In this document: piece after piece, positions 34,745-47,850 of the stretch
How positions within the stretch are numbered: position 1 is the first letter of the stretch
Layout of the letters: each line of letters starts with the position of its first letter
Assembly (NCBI GenBank): GCA_034096865.1
Contig: JAWQFJ010001812.1
Span: 48,501-112,500, forward strand
DNA: 64,000 bases
Direction: 5' to 3'
Source of the DNA: Theodoxus fluviatilis
Lineage: Eukaryota > Mollusca > Gastropoda > Cycloneritida > Neritidae
Translations under genes and position numbers: made by a program
The notes under the pieces: model-generated
What the model was told of the DNA's origin: nothing
The model's database searches: none
What the model saw: the letters and a program-made list of their open reading frames with translations, nothing else

Positions 34745-35498
34745 CAGTCCTCTCTACAAGCCTGTTGCTTAGTTACGTGATGTAGTCAGGGCGGATCGCG
34801 GTTGATATGTCGCGTAACGTGGCTTAGAGCAGCTTTGAGACGGTCTAGTCTGCTTTACGGCAGTCCTCTCTACAAGTCTGTTGCTTAGTTATGCTGAAAT
34901 GGTCGTTGTCAACCACATTCGGGGACAGAGTACTCGGAGTACTCTGTCCCCGGGGACAGAGTACTCGGAGTACTCTGTCCACGGGGACAGAGTACTCGGT
35001 CTTTGAAATCTCGGCATTTGAACGAGAACGAGACTGCCAACAACAGGCAGTTTACCTATCAAAATGGCGGTCGACGTTCGAATGGGACAAGATTTGTTGA
35101 ACTATTTGAATACAGTGCCGGCGTGAAACACTTATCGCCGAGTGAAGAACATGTCGCGATATATCACATGGTCATCGGTATGTCACGTGACTGTAAGGAC
35201 GAGATTTCAAAGACCGAGTACTCTGTCCCCGGGGACAGAGTACTCCGAGTACTCTGTCCCCGAATGTGGTTGACAACGATCATTTCAGCCTTAGTTATGG
35301 GATGTGATAAGGGTGGATCGCGTTTGGTGTGTTGCGTAGCATTGCTTGGAGTAGCTCTGAGACGGTCTAGTCTGTTTTACGCCAGTTCTCTCCATAAGTC
35401 CATTGCCCAGCTGTGTGATGTAGTCACAGCGGATCGCGTTTGATGTGTCGCATAACGTGGTTTCGAGCACCTTATAAAGATGGTCTAGTTTGTTTTCG
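34745..35498. repeat. 116-bp tandem repeat, three copies, the middle one split by a MITE
   Basis: Copies begin CAGTCCTCTCTACAAG at 34745 and 34861, and CAGTTCTCTCCATAAG at 35383. The unit contains GCGGATCGCG and GACGGTCTAGTCTG. The distance from copy 2 to copy 3 is 522 bp. Subtracting the 397-bp insertion and its 9-bp duplication restores exactly 116 bp. Confidence 0.85.
34893..35289. mobile_element. 397-bp MITE with palindromic subterminal repeats and 9-bp target duplication
   Basis: Ends GCTGAAATG and CATTTCAGC, with TIRs continuing through CGTTGTCAACCACATTCGGG. Next come palindromic units built from GGGGACAGAGTACTCGG and its complement, three half-palindromes on the left and two on the right, then CTTTGAAATCTCG inverted on the right side. 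CTTAGTTAT flanks both ends (34884-34892, 35290-35298). A 9-bp duplication suggests a Mutator-like superfamily, but no transposase is present to confirm it. Confidence 0.85.
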
Positions 35499-35627
35499 CT
35501 AATTGTCGAAAGTTCTAAACCTGCAAAAAGTCTATAAGCAGGGTAGCGGGAGAGCAAGAAGGTGAAAAGTTCTCCTTTCAAGGGTGTGATTGAGTCCTTC
35601 AAAATCCAGTCTCGCGAGTGAAGTGTC

Positions 35628-38600
35628 CATGTGAGATACAGCGCTCTAGGTGAGATTGCGACAGAGGACATGTGAGATACAGCGCTCTAGGTGAGATTGC
35701 GACAGTGTACATGTGAGATACAGCGCTCTAGGTGAGATTGCGACAGAGGACATGTGAGATACAGCGCTCTAGGTGAGACTGCGACAGAGGACATGTGAGA
35801 TACAGCGCTCTAGGTGAGACTGCGACAGAGGACATGTGAGATACAGCGCTCTAGGTGAGATTGCGACAGAGGACATGTGAGATACAGCGCTCTAGGTGAG
35901 ACTGCGACAGAGGACATGTGAGATACAGCGCTCTAGGTGAGATTGCGACAGAGGACATGTGAGATACAGCGCTCTAGGTGAGACTGCGACAGAGGACATG
36001 TGAGATACAGCGCTCTAGGTGAGATTGCGACAGAGGACATGTGAGATACAGCGCTCTAGGTAAGACTGCGACAGAGGACATGTGAGATACAGCGCTCTAG
36101 GTGAGATTGCGACAGAGGACATGTGAGATACAGCGCTCTAGGTGAGACTGCGACAGAGGACATGTGAGATACAGCGCTCTAGGTGAGATTGCGACAGAGG
36201 TCATGTGAGATACAGCGCTCTAGGTGAGATTGCGACAGAGGACATGTGAGATACAGCGCTCTAGGTGAGATTGCGACAGAGGACATGTGAGATACAGCGC
36301 TCTAGGTGAGATTGCGACAGAGGACATGTGAGATACAGCGCTCTAGGTGAGATTGCGACAGAGGACATGTGAGATACAGCGCTCTAGGTGAGATTGCGAC
36401 AGAGGACATGTGAGATACAGCTCTCTAGGTGAGATTGCAACAGAGGACATGTGAGATACAGCGCTCTAGGTGAGATTGCGACAGAGGACATGTGAGATAC
36501 AGCGCTCTAGGTGAGATTGCGACAGATGACATGTGAGATACAGCGCTCTAGGTGAGACTGCGACAGTGTACATGTGAGATACAGCGCTCTAGGTGAGACT
36601 GCGACAGAGGACATGTGAGATACAGCGCTCTAGGTGAGACTGCGACAGAGGACATGTGAGATACAGCGCTCTAGGTGAGATTGCGACAGTGTTCATGTGA
36701 GATACAGCGCTCTAGGTGAGATTGCGACAGAGGACATGTGAGATACAGCGCTCTAGGTGAGATTGCGACAGAGGTCATGTGAGATACAGCGCTCTAGGTG
36801 AGATTGCGACAGAGGACATGTGAGATACAGCGCTCTAGGTGAGACTGCGACAGAAAACATGTGAGATACAGCGCTCTAGGTGAGATTGCGACAGAGGACA
36901 TGTGAGATACAGCGCTCTAGGTGAGATTGCGACAGTGTACATGTGAGATACAGCGCTCTAGGTGAGATTGCGACAGAGGACATGTGAGATACAGCGCTCT
37001 AGGTGAGATTGCGACAGAGGACATGTGAGATACAGCGCTCTAGGTGAGACTGCGACAGAGGACATGTGAGATACAGCGCTCTAGGTGAGATTGCGACAGA
37101 GGACATGTGAGATACAGCGCTCTAGGTGAGATTGCGACAGAGGACATGTGAGATACAGCGCTCTAGGTGAGACTGCGACAGAGGACATGTGAGATACAGC
37201 GCTCTAGGTGAGACTGCGACAGAGGACATGTGAGATACAGCTCTCTAGGTGAGATTGCGACAGAGGACTTGTGAGATACAGCGCTCTAGGTGAGATTGCG
37301 ACAGAGGACATGTGAGATACAGCGCTCTAGGTGAGACTGCGACAGAAAACATGTGAGATACAGCGCTCTAGGTGAGACTGCGACAGAGGACATGTGAGAT
37401 ACAGCGCTCTAGGTGAGACTGCGACAGAGGACATGTGAGATACAGCGCTCTAGGTGAGACTGCGACAGAGGACATATGAGATACAGCGCTCTAGGTGAGA
37501 TTGCGACAGAGGACATGTGAGATACAGCGCTCTTGGTGAGATTGCGACAGTGTACATGTGAGATACAGCGCTCTAGGTGAGACTGCGACAGAGGACGTGT
37601 GAGATACAGCGCTCTAGGTGAGATTGCGACAGAGGACATGTGAGATACAGCGCTCTAGGTGAGATTGCGACAGTGTACATGTGAGATACAACGCTCTAGG
37701 TGAGATTGCGACAGAGGACATGTGAGATACAACGCTCTAGGTGAGATTGCGACAGAGGACATGTGAGATACAGCGCTCTAGGTGAGATTGCGACAGAGGA
37801 CATGTGAGATACAGCGCTCTAGGTGAGATTGCAACAGAGGACATGTGAGATACAGCGCTCTAGGTGAGATTGCGACAGAGGACATGTGAGATACAGCGCT
37901 CTAGGTGAGATTGCGACAGAGGACATGTGAGATACAGCGCTCTAGGTGAGATTGCGACAGAGGACATGTGAGATACAGCGCTCTAGGTGAGACTGCGACA
38001 GAAAACATGTGAGATACAGCGCTCTAGGTGAGATTGCGACAGAGGACATGTGAGATACAGCGCTCTAGGTGAGATTGCGACAGAGGACATGTGAGATACA
38101 GCGCTCTAGGTGAGACTGCGACAGAGGACATGTGAGATACAGCGCTCTAGGTGAGATTGTGACAGAGGTCATGTGAGATACAGCGCTCTAGGTGAGATTG
38201 CGACAGAGGACATGTGAGATACAGCGCTCTAGGTGAGATTGCGACAGTGTACATGTGAGATGCAGCGCTCTAGGTGAGATTGCGACAGAGGACATGTGAG
38301 ATACAGCGCTCTAGGTGAGATTGCGACAGAGGACATGTGAGATACAGCGCTCTAGGTGAGATTGCGACAGTGTACATGTGAGATACAGCGCTCTAGGTGA
38401 GATTGCGACAGTGTACATGTGAGATACAGCGCTCTAGGTGAGATTGCGACAGAGGACATGTGAGATACAGCGCTCTAGGTGAGATTGCGACAGAGGACAT
38501 GTGAGATACATCGCTCTAGGTGAGATTGCGACAGAGGCCATGTGAGATACAGCGCTCTAGGTGAGATTGCGACAGAGGACATGTGAGATACAGCGCTCTA

Positions 38601-38749
38601 GATGAGATTGCGACAGAGGACATGTGAGATACAGCGCTTTAGGTGAGATTGCGACAGAGGACATGTGAGATACAGCGCTCTAGGTGAGACTGCGACAGAG
38701 GACATGTGAGATACAGCGCTCTAGGTGAGACTGCGACAGAGGACATGTG
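35628..38749. repeat. 41-bp minisatellite array, 76 units
   Basis: Unit starts reading CATGTGAGATAC occur every 41 bp from 35628 to 38703, exactly 75 intervals with no net indel, and the last full unit ends at 38743. Each unit is two GTGAGAT-headed halves, the first being GTGAGATACAGCGCTCTAG. Variation is almost all single-base: GAGATTG against GAGACTG, and a variable stretch before CATG (GAGGA, GTGTA, GAAAA, GAGGT). Because 41 is not a multiple of three, frames rotate and no protein repeat is implied. It has no unique spacers, so it is not CRISPR. Confidence 0.98.
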
Positions 38750-38833
38750 GAAACACAATGAAGACAGACGCGTGAGATTTTGGATAACAGCACGTGTGTC
38801 CTTATGGGATTGAGTCCCAGAGTGAAGTGCAAA

Positions 38834-39434
38834 TGTGACCCGTTTTCATGAACTGAGTCTTAACTCTCATGCAGCAAATTGGCAATATAGGCTGACAAAG
38901 GTGATGGTAGATTTTGTGCATTTTGACGTTTTGGCAAAACTGAATCCTACATACACTTAATTTTCATAATCGAATGTTGGGAAGTGTCTTTTTAGCGTTA
39001 AAAACACCAATATTTGCACTTTATTGCACCCATCTATTCTAATGTAGTGTACATTCTCTTCCTATGTTTTGCATTTTTAGTTGAATAATAACAATCAATT
39101 GTTGTCAAGATCAAATACTGTATCATTTATTTATCATTCTGTGTTCAGAAATATATTTTCTCTACCAACCTGCCAAATTCTAAGCTGATGGATGCATTAA
39201 AAAGGCCCGTTGCTAAGGGAAAACTGGATAAAGTTGGTAAATCTTTGACCGTTGATTTCTCAAATAGTCGTCAGCACATCACCTCTCTTTGAGTGAGCGT
39301 GACTTGAACAATTTTTGAAGTAGACGTTCGATTTTTATATCAAATGAAAGATAAATGTTTACAGATTTTGAAAATACAATATCTCTAAATCTAAGTTTTG
39401 CGAGTTAAGACTCAGTTGTTGAAAACGGGTCACA
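38834..39434. mobile_element. 601-bp inverted-repeat element (TGTGACCCGTTTTCA termini)
   Basis: Left TGTGACCCGTTTTCATGAAC plus TGAGTCTTAACTC; right GAGTTAAGACTCAGTTGTTG plus AAAACGGGTCACA, inverse complements with a few mismatches. The AT-rich interior has no transposase frame. Target duplication not clear. It starts 84 bp after the 41-bp array ends. Confidence 0.7.
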
Positions 39435-40364
39435 GATGGTAATGCTGTTAACTGAGTGTGCCACTGTGAGTCAACCAGAGCACGAATAAAGTATTTTTCG
39501 AAAACGACTACCGGATTCCGACTGCGACTTCCCGGCGCAAGCTAGGAGAACCATTCTGTCTACAAGGACTTTGCGAAGGAGACAAGTCGCAACACATATA
39601 CAATATATTTACCATGACTGAGTGCCAGACACAGTAAGATGAAATTCTTTTAGGTAGATAAAAACAAAAAGTCTGCGTTCCCTATAAGCTCCACAGCGGG
39701 AAAAGCTACAAAGAACTGAGCACGGATTTGGAATCAGCGCGTCTTGGAGAGACTTATAGGCTATTTCAATGAAAATGTTTGGATGATTTTTATTTTAGAA
39801 ATGTCATGTTGCTATGACAGCAGCGTCATTTCGTTATTCCCGGAGTAACCAGAGTTACGTCCCTTAGAGAAAATGAGCGTTGCATAATTAATCAGATGTT
39901 GATATGCAAATCAGGGTGTGGATTAGACAGTTTAGACGTGGAAAAAAATGTGATAACATTAAATAACCAGACTACACCCAGGTCGTTGAACGGGTATCTT
40001 TGCTAGAGAACGATAGTTCTACATGCCTTTCTATTCATATGTGTTCTTTTGTATATGGTTTGATTAAGTTAAAAGCAACATGTTTTAATGGAGAATTTTC
40101 ACTCTGTAAATTAATCGATTTGGAAAAATGTATTTGACTACAATGCCAGAGAATTCGTGATATCATTGTGAACATACGTTCGGATATAACGCTGCAGGAA
40201 TATGCTATGCATTGTAGAAGGTGTGTACATGTACATGATAACCATACTGTTTAAGATTGATATTTAATTAAAAAGGTACTAGGTAGGCACACAAAATTGT
40301 GATCAGCAACATTACACGTAAAATAATGGTTTTGACCCCCCATTACATAAGCGTCTCTTCGTGC
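39435..40364. other. Intergenic, no gene seen
   Basis: AT-rich sequence; nothing recognised. Confidence 0.4.
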
Positions 40365-40413
40365 AGCCTTTCATGGCTGATAGGCTGTACAGAATCATTC
40401 ATCCATTCATCCT
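40365..40413 (+). repeat. SINE-like 3' tail fragment
   Basis: CATGGCTGATAGGCTGTACA followed by ATTCATCCATTCATCC, matching the AGGCTGATAGGCCGTCAAAC plus ATCC tail of the copy at 47851. The 5' part of the repeat is not recognisable here. Confidence 0.45.
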
Positions 40414-40786
40414 TTACCTCTGTTGTGGCAAATTCAAGTGTAAAATTCATTGAAATTTTTCTGTCAGAGGTTTCTTTTTTTTTCGTCGACGAAATAGGAG
40501 TCTTGTGTGTCTTCCTGTATTAGTCGAACACATTCTATACAAATCTCTTTTTAATGGCGATAAAAATAATATTGGTTGAAAATCCTTTTGACGTCACGTA
40601 TCTCAACACTGACTTCCAGACTTAAGATGTCAATATTTTTTTCATCATCCTGACGATCCTGCTCATGTCTGTCATGAATGAAATGCATCGTATTCTTCAT
40701 CTCGTCTCCTCTACGCTTTCATAAGACAATGGACGACAAAGTGCGTGGCTAGCAAGAGTTTGCGGCCACCACGTCTTCCAGGGAGG

Positions 40787-40855
40787 GGGGGAGTGCGGGG
40801 GGCGGGGCGGGGGGGCGGGGGGCGGGGAGGCGGGGGGACGGGGGGGGGGGGGGAC
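40787..40855. repeat. G-rich tract with G-quadruplex potential
   Basis: Many runs of 4-14 G separated by C, A or GT in 70 bp (GGGGCGGGG-type). Confidence 0.95.
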
Positions 40856-43446
40856 TTTTCCAAAGCCCTACATGTGTCCCATATGCTGCGAGGTCCACTA
40901 CATGAGCGTTGCGTTTCTTTCTCATACAAAGTGCAGCTCAGCTTTGAAGAGTGCACTTTACCGTGTTGGTCTTCTTGGAAATGAAAGGCATTTTTTTCAA
41001 AAGGTTTTTTTTCTTCAAAATGTGTCTTGCCCCCAGTTTTGCATAGGTGGCGAATGAAACCTTCGAAGGAAAAGCTCGAATTCCCATCCTGTTCCCTCTA
41101 TTTTTCTCCTCACGCGCTCTGTTGCTTTCGTCTTGGGAACCGTCGCCTTGCCTCGAGTTTTTAAAAGCCCCATTTCCTCGCCATAGAGCGTGGAAGGACA
41201 TTCGAACCCCGCCAAAAACTTTTGAGAATGTTCACGGGATTTCGGTTGGAGGATTGAGAACATTCCTGCACGCAGTCATCATTAGGCCGTGTTGCTCGTC
41301 AGCGTTCCTCACTGAAAGGGTGGGAAGATACATCACTGTGTTGCCCCCTGCCAGCCTACATACATTCTGTCTATATCTGTCGTTGCAGTTGTTGTTGCTG
41401 CCGTCCCAGCGGCCGTCGAAGTTTTTGCTCTTGTACCAATGCTTGCATGCTTTTTTATGACGGTCAAAGGTCCCTTGTTGAACGATTGTCCATCAATCTG
41501 TAAAACTGATTTATAGCCAAATAATGCATATGCGAATGTTATGTGAGGTCCCTCCCAAGTGTATGAAAAAGTACTTGCATTTCTTTCTTCATTTATCCTT
41601 CCCTTCTTAAGAAGGAAATGTACCTTTAATAAACTGGATAATCATAATCAATACATCTCAGAGTACATAGTCGTGTCCAATATTAACTGCATTCTTTGAA
41701 TATAGATGCAGCCCAGAAAATAGTTATGAGATCAACTTGTTCTCTAAGAAATTTGTGAAAATTCCTAAGCATTGCCGATAGGATAATCAACATTATTCTT
41801 TCGCCTTGCAAACTACTATTGACCTCGCTTCATCAAAAGGTCGATTAAACCTCATTCTGGCATGAAGTAGAACACTAACACTGAAAGAAGTCATCCCCGT
41901 TCTCTGTGAGAGAGCAGATACAACGTAGCGTGTGTTCAGCAAAGTAACAAAGAATTACGGGCACATAGTCTGCATTCCTAGAAGCTCTTAGACAAACTAC
42001 ACAAACTACATACTTCGTTTTTCTTGCCGCACCTATCTCTACCCGATCACTCCAAACCTCATCTCCGTCACTCCATCCCGGCCTGAGCCGCGGAGACCTT
42101 CTGCTTCTTTCTATTCTTCCTGCCTCACCTTCAGCGTGCTCGGCGTCGGCTGGACGCATTGTTACCTCCCCTTATCAGCCTCGAGGTGGCGCTGTATACG
42201 CGGCGCTGGGACCCAGGCAGGTGGCGGCCATATTTCTACACCGATTTATCGAGGGACTCGGAACCACAGAGCGGCCAGGCTCGTATTTCGCTCCAGACCT
42301 CCATCCCGGCGGTCGGGGAGAATGGCTTTCTTATCGTTGGTTCCTCGATGGAGCCAGCCAGGGAGTATCTTCACTGAAGCCTCCTCTCGCGTTGCCGCGA
42401 TCGCCCTCACGAAGTGACTCTCATGGGCATTGCTGGCTCTCTATGCAAGTGTCCCGCTTGCAGTGGCCCCGGCGGAGTCCATTTCATGGTCAATACACTG
42501 TCCCAGTGACTGATTGCCGTCTCCTGTGGCGTTGCCCATTGTTTCCCCGCGCCTGGGCACCACGCCAAGGAACGTTTGAGATGTTGTCTCTCAGGATCTG
42601 GGTGACCGTCTGTAAGCTAGACGGAGTTCTCATGTCCTGATGCGGGATCGGCCTTGTCCAGTGGCTAGTGCACTCACCTGAAGTACCGGCACCCGGGAAG
42701 CGATCGCTCACTGCGACCTACCCTGGCTGCCACACATTATAGAGCTCTGCTTTTATGGCGACTAGGGTTGACTGTTCCCAGAACGCATTCTTTATGTACT
42801 GCTGTTCACTGGTCGATAATTGTTTTAGATACAAATTTATTATTCCACCTTTTGCCGTTTACTGTTCATCCGGTTTCCAATGTATTGTCATGCAATACAT
42901 TTTTAGTGATATGTTTGCAAACGCAGATTTTGAAACATCCCTGACTTGTGCCGTCATTCGGTCATAAAGTTGCAATGAAAAATAGTTCTGTTCATGTACC
43001 GGTACTCAAAGTGTTTTTACCTCTTCGGAAATGTATATTCCTAAGTTTTTCATCCAAAAGTTATTTAGTCAGGAAGGTAAGGTTCTTCTACGTGTATATG
43101 ACAGAAAATACTTTCAACTGGTTCATCTGTGATGAAGCATAGGCCTGATAGATATTTCTAGCAGACGGTGAATTAGTTTATTTTGTTTCCACAATGTTTT
43201 GTCTATAGACTTAGACAAGACGACTCAAAAGGATTTCCCGTCTGACTACAGTCATGGCATTTGTTACAAAGCAGAGTCACCTGTGTCGAAGTGCCTTTTC
43301 TCGTGTCTGCAAACTGCCATCTTGCTGTGAAACATTGAATCGCGTAGTCATCGCGTACTTCTGCTGTTTGACCAGTTCCTGAGATGACACATTTTTCAGT
43401 TTTACAAATCAGCCACTTCTTTAACTGTGTGATTCCAGCACTCATA
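40856..43446. other. Intergenic, no gene seen
   Basis: Includes GC-rich 42050-42720 with overlapping frames on both strands (up to 139 codons) but no recognisable domain, and AT-rich flanks. Confidence 0.4.
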
Positions 43447-43620
43447 GTTACACACACACATACACACATACACACACTCACACACACACACACACTCATA
43501 GTTACAAACACACCTATACAGATATAGATCTACACATGTACACACACAAACACACACACAGACACGTACGCACATACACACACACACATACACTCACACA
43601 CACTCACACGCGCGCGCACA

Positions 43621-43679
<59 letters not shown>

Positions 43680-43840
43680 ATAGTTGCACACACACCTATA
43701 CACACACAGAGATACACATGCACACACACACACAAACACAAACACACAAACGCATACACAGACACGTACACACATACACACTCACACACACACACACTCA
43801 CACGCACACACACTTACACGTACACACACACAAACTTACA
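43447..43840. repeat. Interrupted (CA)n microsatellite
   Basis: About 390 bp of CA repeats. CATAGTTACA or CATAGTTGCA followed by CACACCTATACA recurs at 43441, 43497 and 43679, showing an internal higher-order duplication. Confidence 0.96.
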
Positions 43841-46800
43841 CGACAGGGCAATTCCTTTCTCGACAAACGAACGCATCCTTAGTTGGTTGGGGTGGATTTG
43901 CCTTGCATCAAACAAGCTGGAGTACTGCGCCTCTGGCTTATCTTGCTGGGCCGTCAGGCTCGTGTTGCCAACGTTGCCCAGCGATCGCTGACGAGGCTCT
44001 TCTGCCGTGGCTCAGCGCCGAGCTGTGGCGAGTGGCAACACTTGCCTGGGAGCGGGTCAGGTGTTGGATCGCCCATCAAACCAGACTTACGGCCAGGATT
44101 GGTTTGTCCAGAGATTGCAGGCACCAGGGGGCAGGCCCGCAGCCCTCCAAGAGCGCCTGGCACCTTGGCATTTGGTAGACGCGTTGCGTTAGGATTGTCA
44201 GGATCGGATGGGAGAGAAAAACCTTTGCTTATCGCCGAGGCCCACGACCTCCCTCGCTTCTCGTTGGTTCATCCACTTGCACGTGTGTGGATTCTTGGTT
44301 GAGGTGCACGTTTGACACTATGGTGCTGAAAGCGTGTGGCTGGTATTGTGTTTTAGCGTAGTTAAAGCTGTTCTTGACTTCTTATCTGGCTTTTCTGTTT
44401 CACAGGAAAAATGAGATTGAAAAGTGCAAGGTCAGTTATGTCGACCAGACACACGCTGAGGAAGATAATTTTGTAAAAAGTCTCTGCAACAATGTGGATT
44501 TTATGTCTGTTTCCCGGATAAAATGATTTACTTCATTGAGCATCTGGTTGTGTGAATTACTTATTGCACTGTGTTGTAGGGGGGAGTAAGTACCTGGGTA
44601 GTAAGGGACGAAAAGAGTGTGTGTGTGTTGTTCATCTCCTGAAGTGTGCCAACGCTAGTTTTTTTCCACCCCAAATATGCAGGCAGTTTTTTTCTTACAT
44701 GCTTCACATGTCTTTTCTGGTCATGTACATGACAAAAGAATTCATTCAAAACAAAGCAAACGACAAATACGTTATAGCCTGAAAAACATTTGTTGTATTT
44801 TTAAGTATTTTAACAGCATGCATGAGGACAGCCTCGACCAAATAAGCCGATACTGTGAAACATCCCAATGCACGGAATGTCACAAAAGCAGGATAGAATT
44901 CTTACTTTCACAAGGGTTGTCGGTGTCAAGCCCTGCAACACTTCATCTTCTTGCAAATCTGCAGCGTGCTCTATATTCTGTATACCTCTGCTTATTGTTT
45001 ACTGCTCTGTGAGCGTTACTGCGGCTTGTCATCCTGAGGTGAGGAGAAGACATGATGTCACTGTCTATTTTTGTCCCGGAAATGACGTAATCTTGAAATG
45101 AAACGCGTCTGGAGTTGCGCTCGCTCTGTGGCAATACTCAGGAGCATTGCTTCCAGTGCGAGTAATCGAAGCAGTATTTCATCCAGCAGACCGTCCGCGG
45201 AGACTGCCGACAGGCCATGCGGCAGTGACCAGTGTCAAAAATGCATTGGCTTGACACCCTGCCCAGAGGGATTCTTCGTCTCCACCCCAAACGCCGAGAT
45301 GCATGATAGTCTTCCTCGGGCACCCGCATTGGCAGCAACCATCTCGCAGATTAGGTATCAAGTATCTCATCTCGCAAGTCAGCGCTCTGGCTCGAACATT
45401 TAATATGATTTGTCCCCAAAAAGTGGCTGGTGTGGAGATTGGATTTGCGCTGTCGTGAGGGCTGGGATATGGGAGGTTCCGTGCCAGGCCCGACCCCTAC
45501 GAGAGGAATCTGCATTCTCGTCAGAGAGCCCCCGCACCCCCTGCACACGGGGGAAAACGTGACACTGGTGGCGTCGGGTAGGACAGGAAGAGAAAACCGC
45601 GTGGGTTGGAAGGACAGAAGAGTAGAGGTGACGGTGGGTGGGGGCTATGACCGGAGCGTAAGAGTCTCGGAGATGCGTGGGCGAAGGGCTGCATCATTTT
45701 AGTATCTTCCTTGCTGTCGGGGGCCGTATCGGGTCGAGGGCTGAAATCCCTCATCATGGCTCCATCGACATTCTCGCCTCATCATGACTCCATCGACATT
45801 CACGCTGCATGCAAAGAGGTTGAAGATTTAGGAGGGAAATATGCAGTGGCTGGAGACGCACTAGAAGCGCCAGCACTGGACGAGAAGTAAAGAGCGCAAA
45901 CAGAGAAGCAGGTGAGAAGAGAGAGGCATCAGAAGTACTAGCAGGTGGAACAAGAGGTAGCGTTCAACACAGGCTAGAACTCTCAGATCGGTAACAATGG
46001 AGAACAGTCACACAAGATGAATTATGAGTGAAACCTATGGTAGTCAAAACATACTTTCCTAAGTATTCAACAGCAGTCAAAAATGCGTTGTAATCACGAA
46101 TCCTTCTTCACATCCAGTAGATGAGCTTATTTTAACTGTGCGTCATGACGGACTGACTCAAGGAAGGTTCACTCTTTCATCGTGGCCATATTCATCTTCA
46201 CAGCTCCTCCGCTCTCATCTGCCACGCCTTTTGGCACCACCAGTCTTTTCCCATCAACATCCAGCAGTCAAACATGTTGACCTTACCGTTACTCTGGTGT
46301 ACGGTGAGCGTCGCGGGAGCTGAAACAGATGTTGCTCTATGCTGGACATGTTATGCAATTCCATTTCTCGCGCCATTGTAAAGAAACGCGATGTCTGTCT
46401 GCCATGCGTGAAGGCAGCCCATACGGCGAGGAGATAGGTAACACACGGATTCCTGCACAGAGAGACAGTTGCACTGGGGTGGTCCTGTGGGCTCCCTGTC
46501 ACAACAGAGATGCACGCAAAGCGGCGGGATCCCTTACAACTAACACAAAACAGCTGGCTGCAGTAGGCGAAGGTGAAAGGGAAAGATGATACATGAAGAG
46601 TTTTTTTTAAGTGACGACGAAAGAATAGCATTTGTTCTTGACGTACATCTTTCTCGACCTCCTCCGACTTTTTCAACTGTTCGCCGTCGGCACTGGAATA
46701 TTCGGTCAGGAACTTTTTTACCGAGCAAGCACGTCACAGTGTCATCCTTCTGCAGAATGATGGCATCACTGCGGCGATACCCCTATCTCGGCTGACACCC

Positions 46801-47850
46801 ACGTACACAAAGCATCCTCCACATGGTTCACAAAAAGGTTTGGCGCTGTCACTCTCGAACGCAAACAATCGGGTTTTGTGGCCTGAAGGGATGCTCCTAG
46901 TCTGACCCCAGGCAGGTTTGGAATCCGGGTTTCAGCAGACAGAGGCGTGAGTCACATCCGTAAGACAAAACCCCCCTCCATCCCCCACCCCCACTCCTCT
47001 CCCCCTTCGACGCACGATCAATGACCACACTTGCCTCAGCAGTAGATGGCATAATCTTTCTAGCGTCCGTCTCAAGAGTACAAATATCCTCAAGCATCAG
47101 AGTGTCAGACTGGTAGTAATGAATATCAGCCAGAATAAAAATCATTTTCCCTAACTGCCGAATTTTCCCGCACCATTGATTTAGCAAGCTGTGAAACCAG
47201 AACCTTTTCCAGCTGGGTTCATGGCTGACGATGAAAAGCTCTCAGGTGACGCTTGCATGAAACAACGGTTTCAAAGCTCACTGCGGAAATTCTCTCGCTT
47301 TTTGCTGGCTTGTTTGAAAAGTTATTCACGGTTTTGCCATGATAGATAAATCGGTAAAATCCGGCAGCTGAGATTATTGTTAACATGAACCAGCGTTATA
47401 ACAATTGCAACTATCTTTTCCTCGTTGCCAGTATCGCCACAACGATCAGCATTCAAGGCATCGCAGTCGAGTCCATGTCAACCTGTAGCAGAACTTGGCG
47501 CATGGCAGGCAAGTCTTCCTCAGGAAGCCAGTGCAGACCAGCTCTTCGTCATAATGTTCTTGCTTTACTATATGCGTGACTGAACGCCCTAGAAGATGAT
47601 GGATATCCAGCTACTTCGGTCGCATGTTGTACTTTAGGAGGTGACAGTCATGACTTGATTCAGTCTTTAATAAAAGTTGTTCGGATCACATCTTTCAGTG
47701 TCATCAAAGAGGGGAAGTACTGTTCTTTGGACTGATAATGTCCGTTGTGTGTTGATGGTTTACAATTGTTTGCACCAAGAAATATGTATGCGTATAATAC
47801 GTTGCTGTGAAGACCATGACCTTCATATATGACGCTCTCACCTCCAATAG
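43841..47850. other. Intergenic, no gene seen
   Basis: Four kilobases without a recognisable gene. GC-richer around 43900-44300 and 45120-45720 with chance-length frames on both strands. No repeat family identified. Confidence 0.4.

Noticed and set aside
35628..38749. CRISPR-like array
   Set aside because: Repeats are contiguous 41-mers without unique spacers, the genome is eukaryotic and no Cas genes are present; it is a minisatellite.
42655..42720. tRNA-derived SINE head (GTGGCTAGTGCACTCACCTG)
   Set aside because: Only the A-box-like part resembles a tRNA; no B box or cloverleaf.
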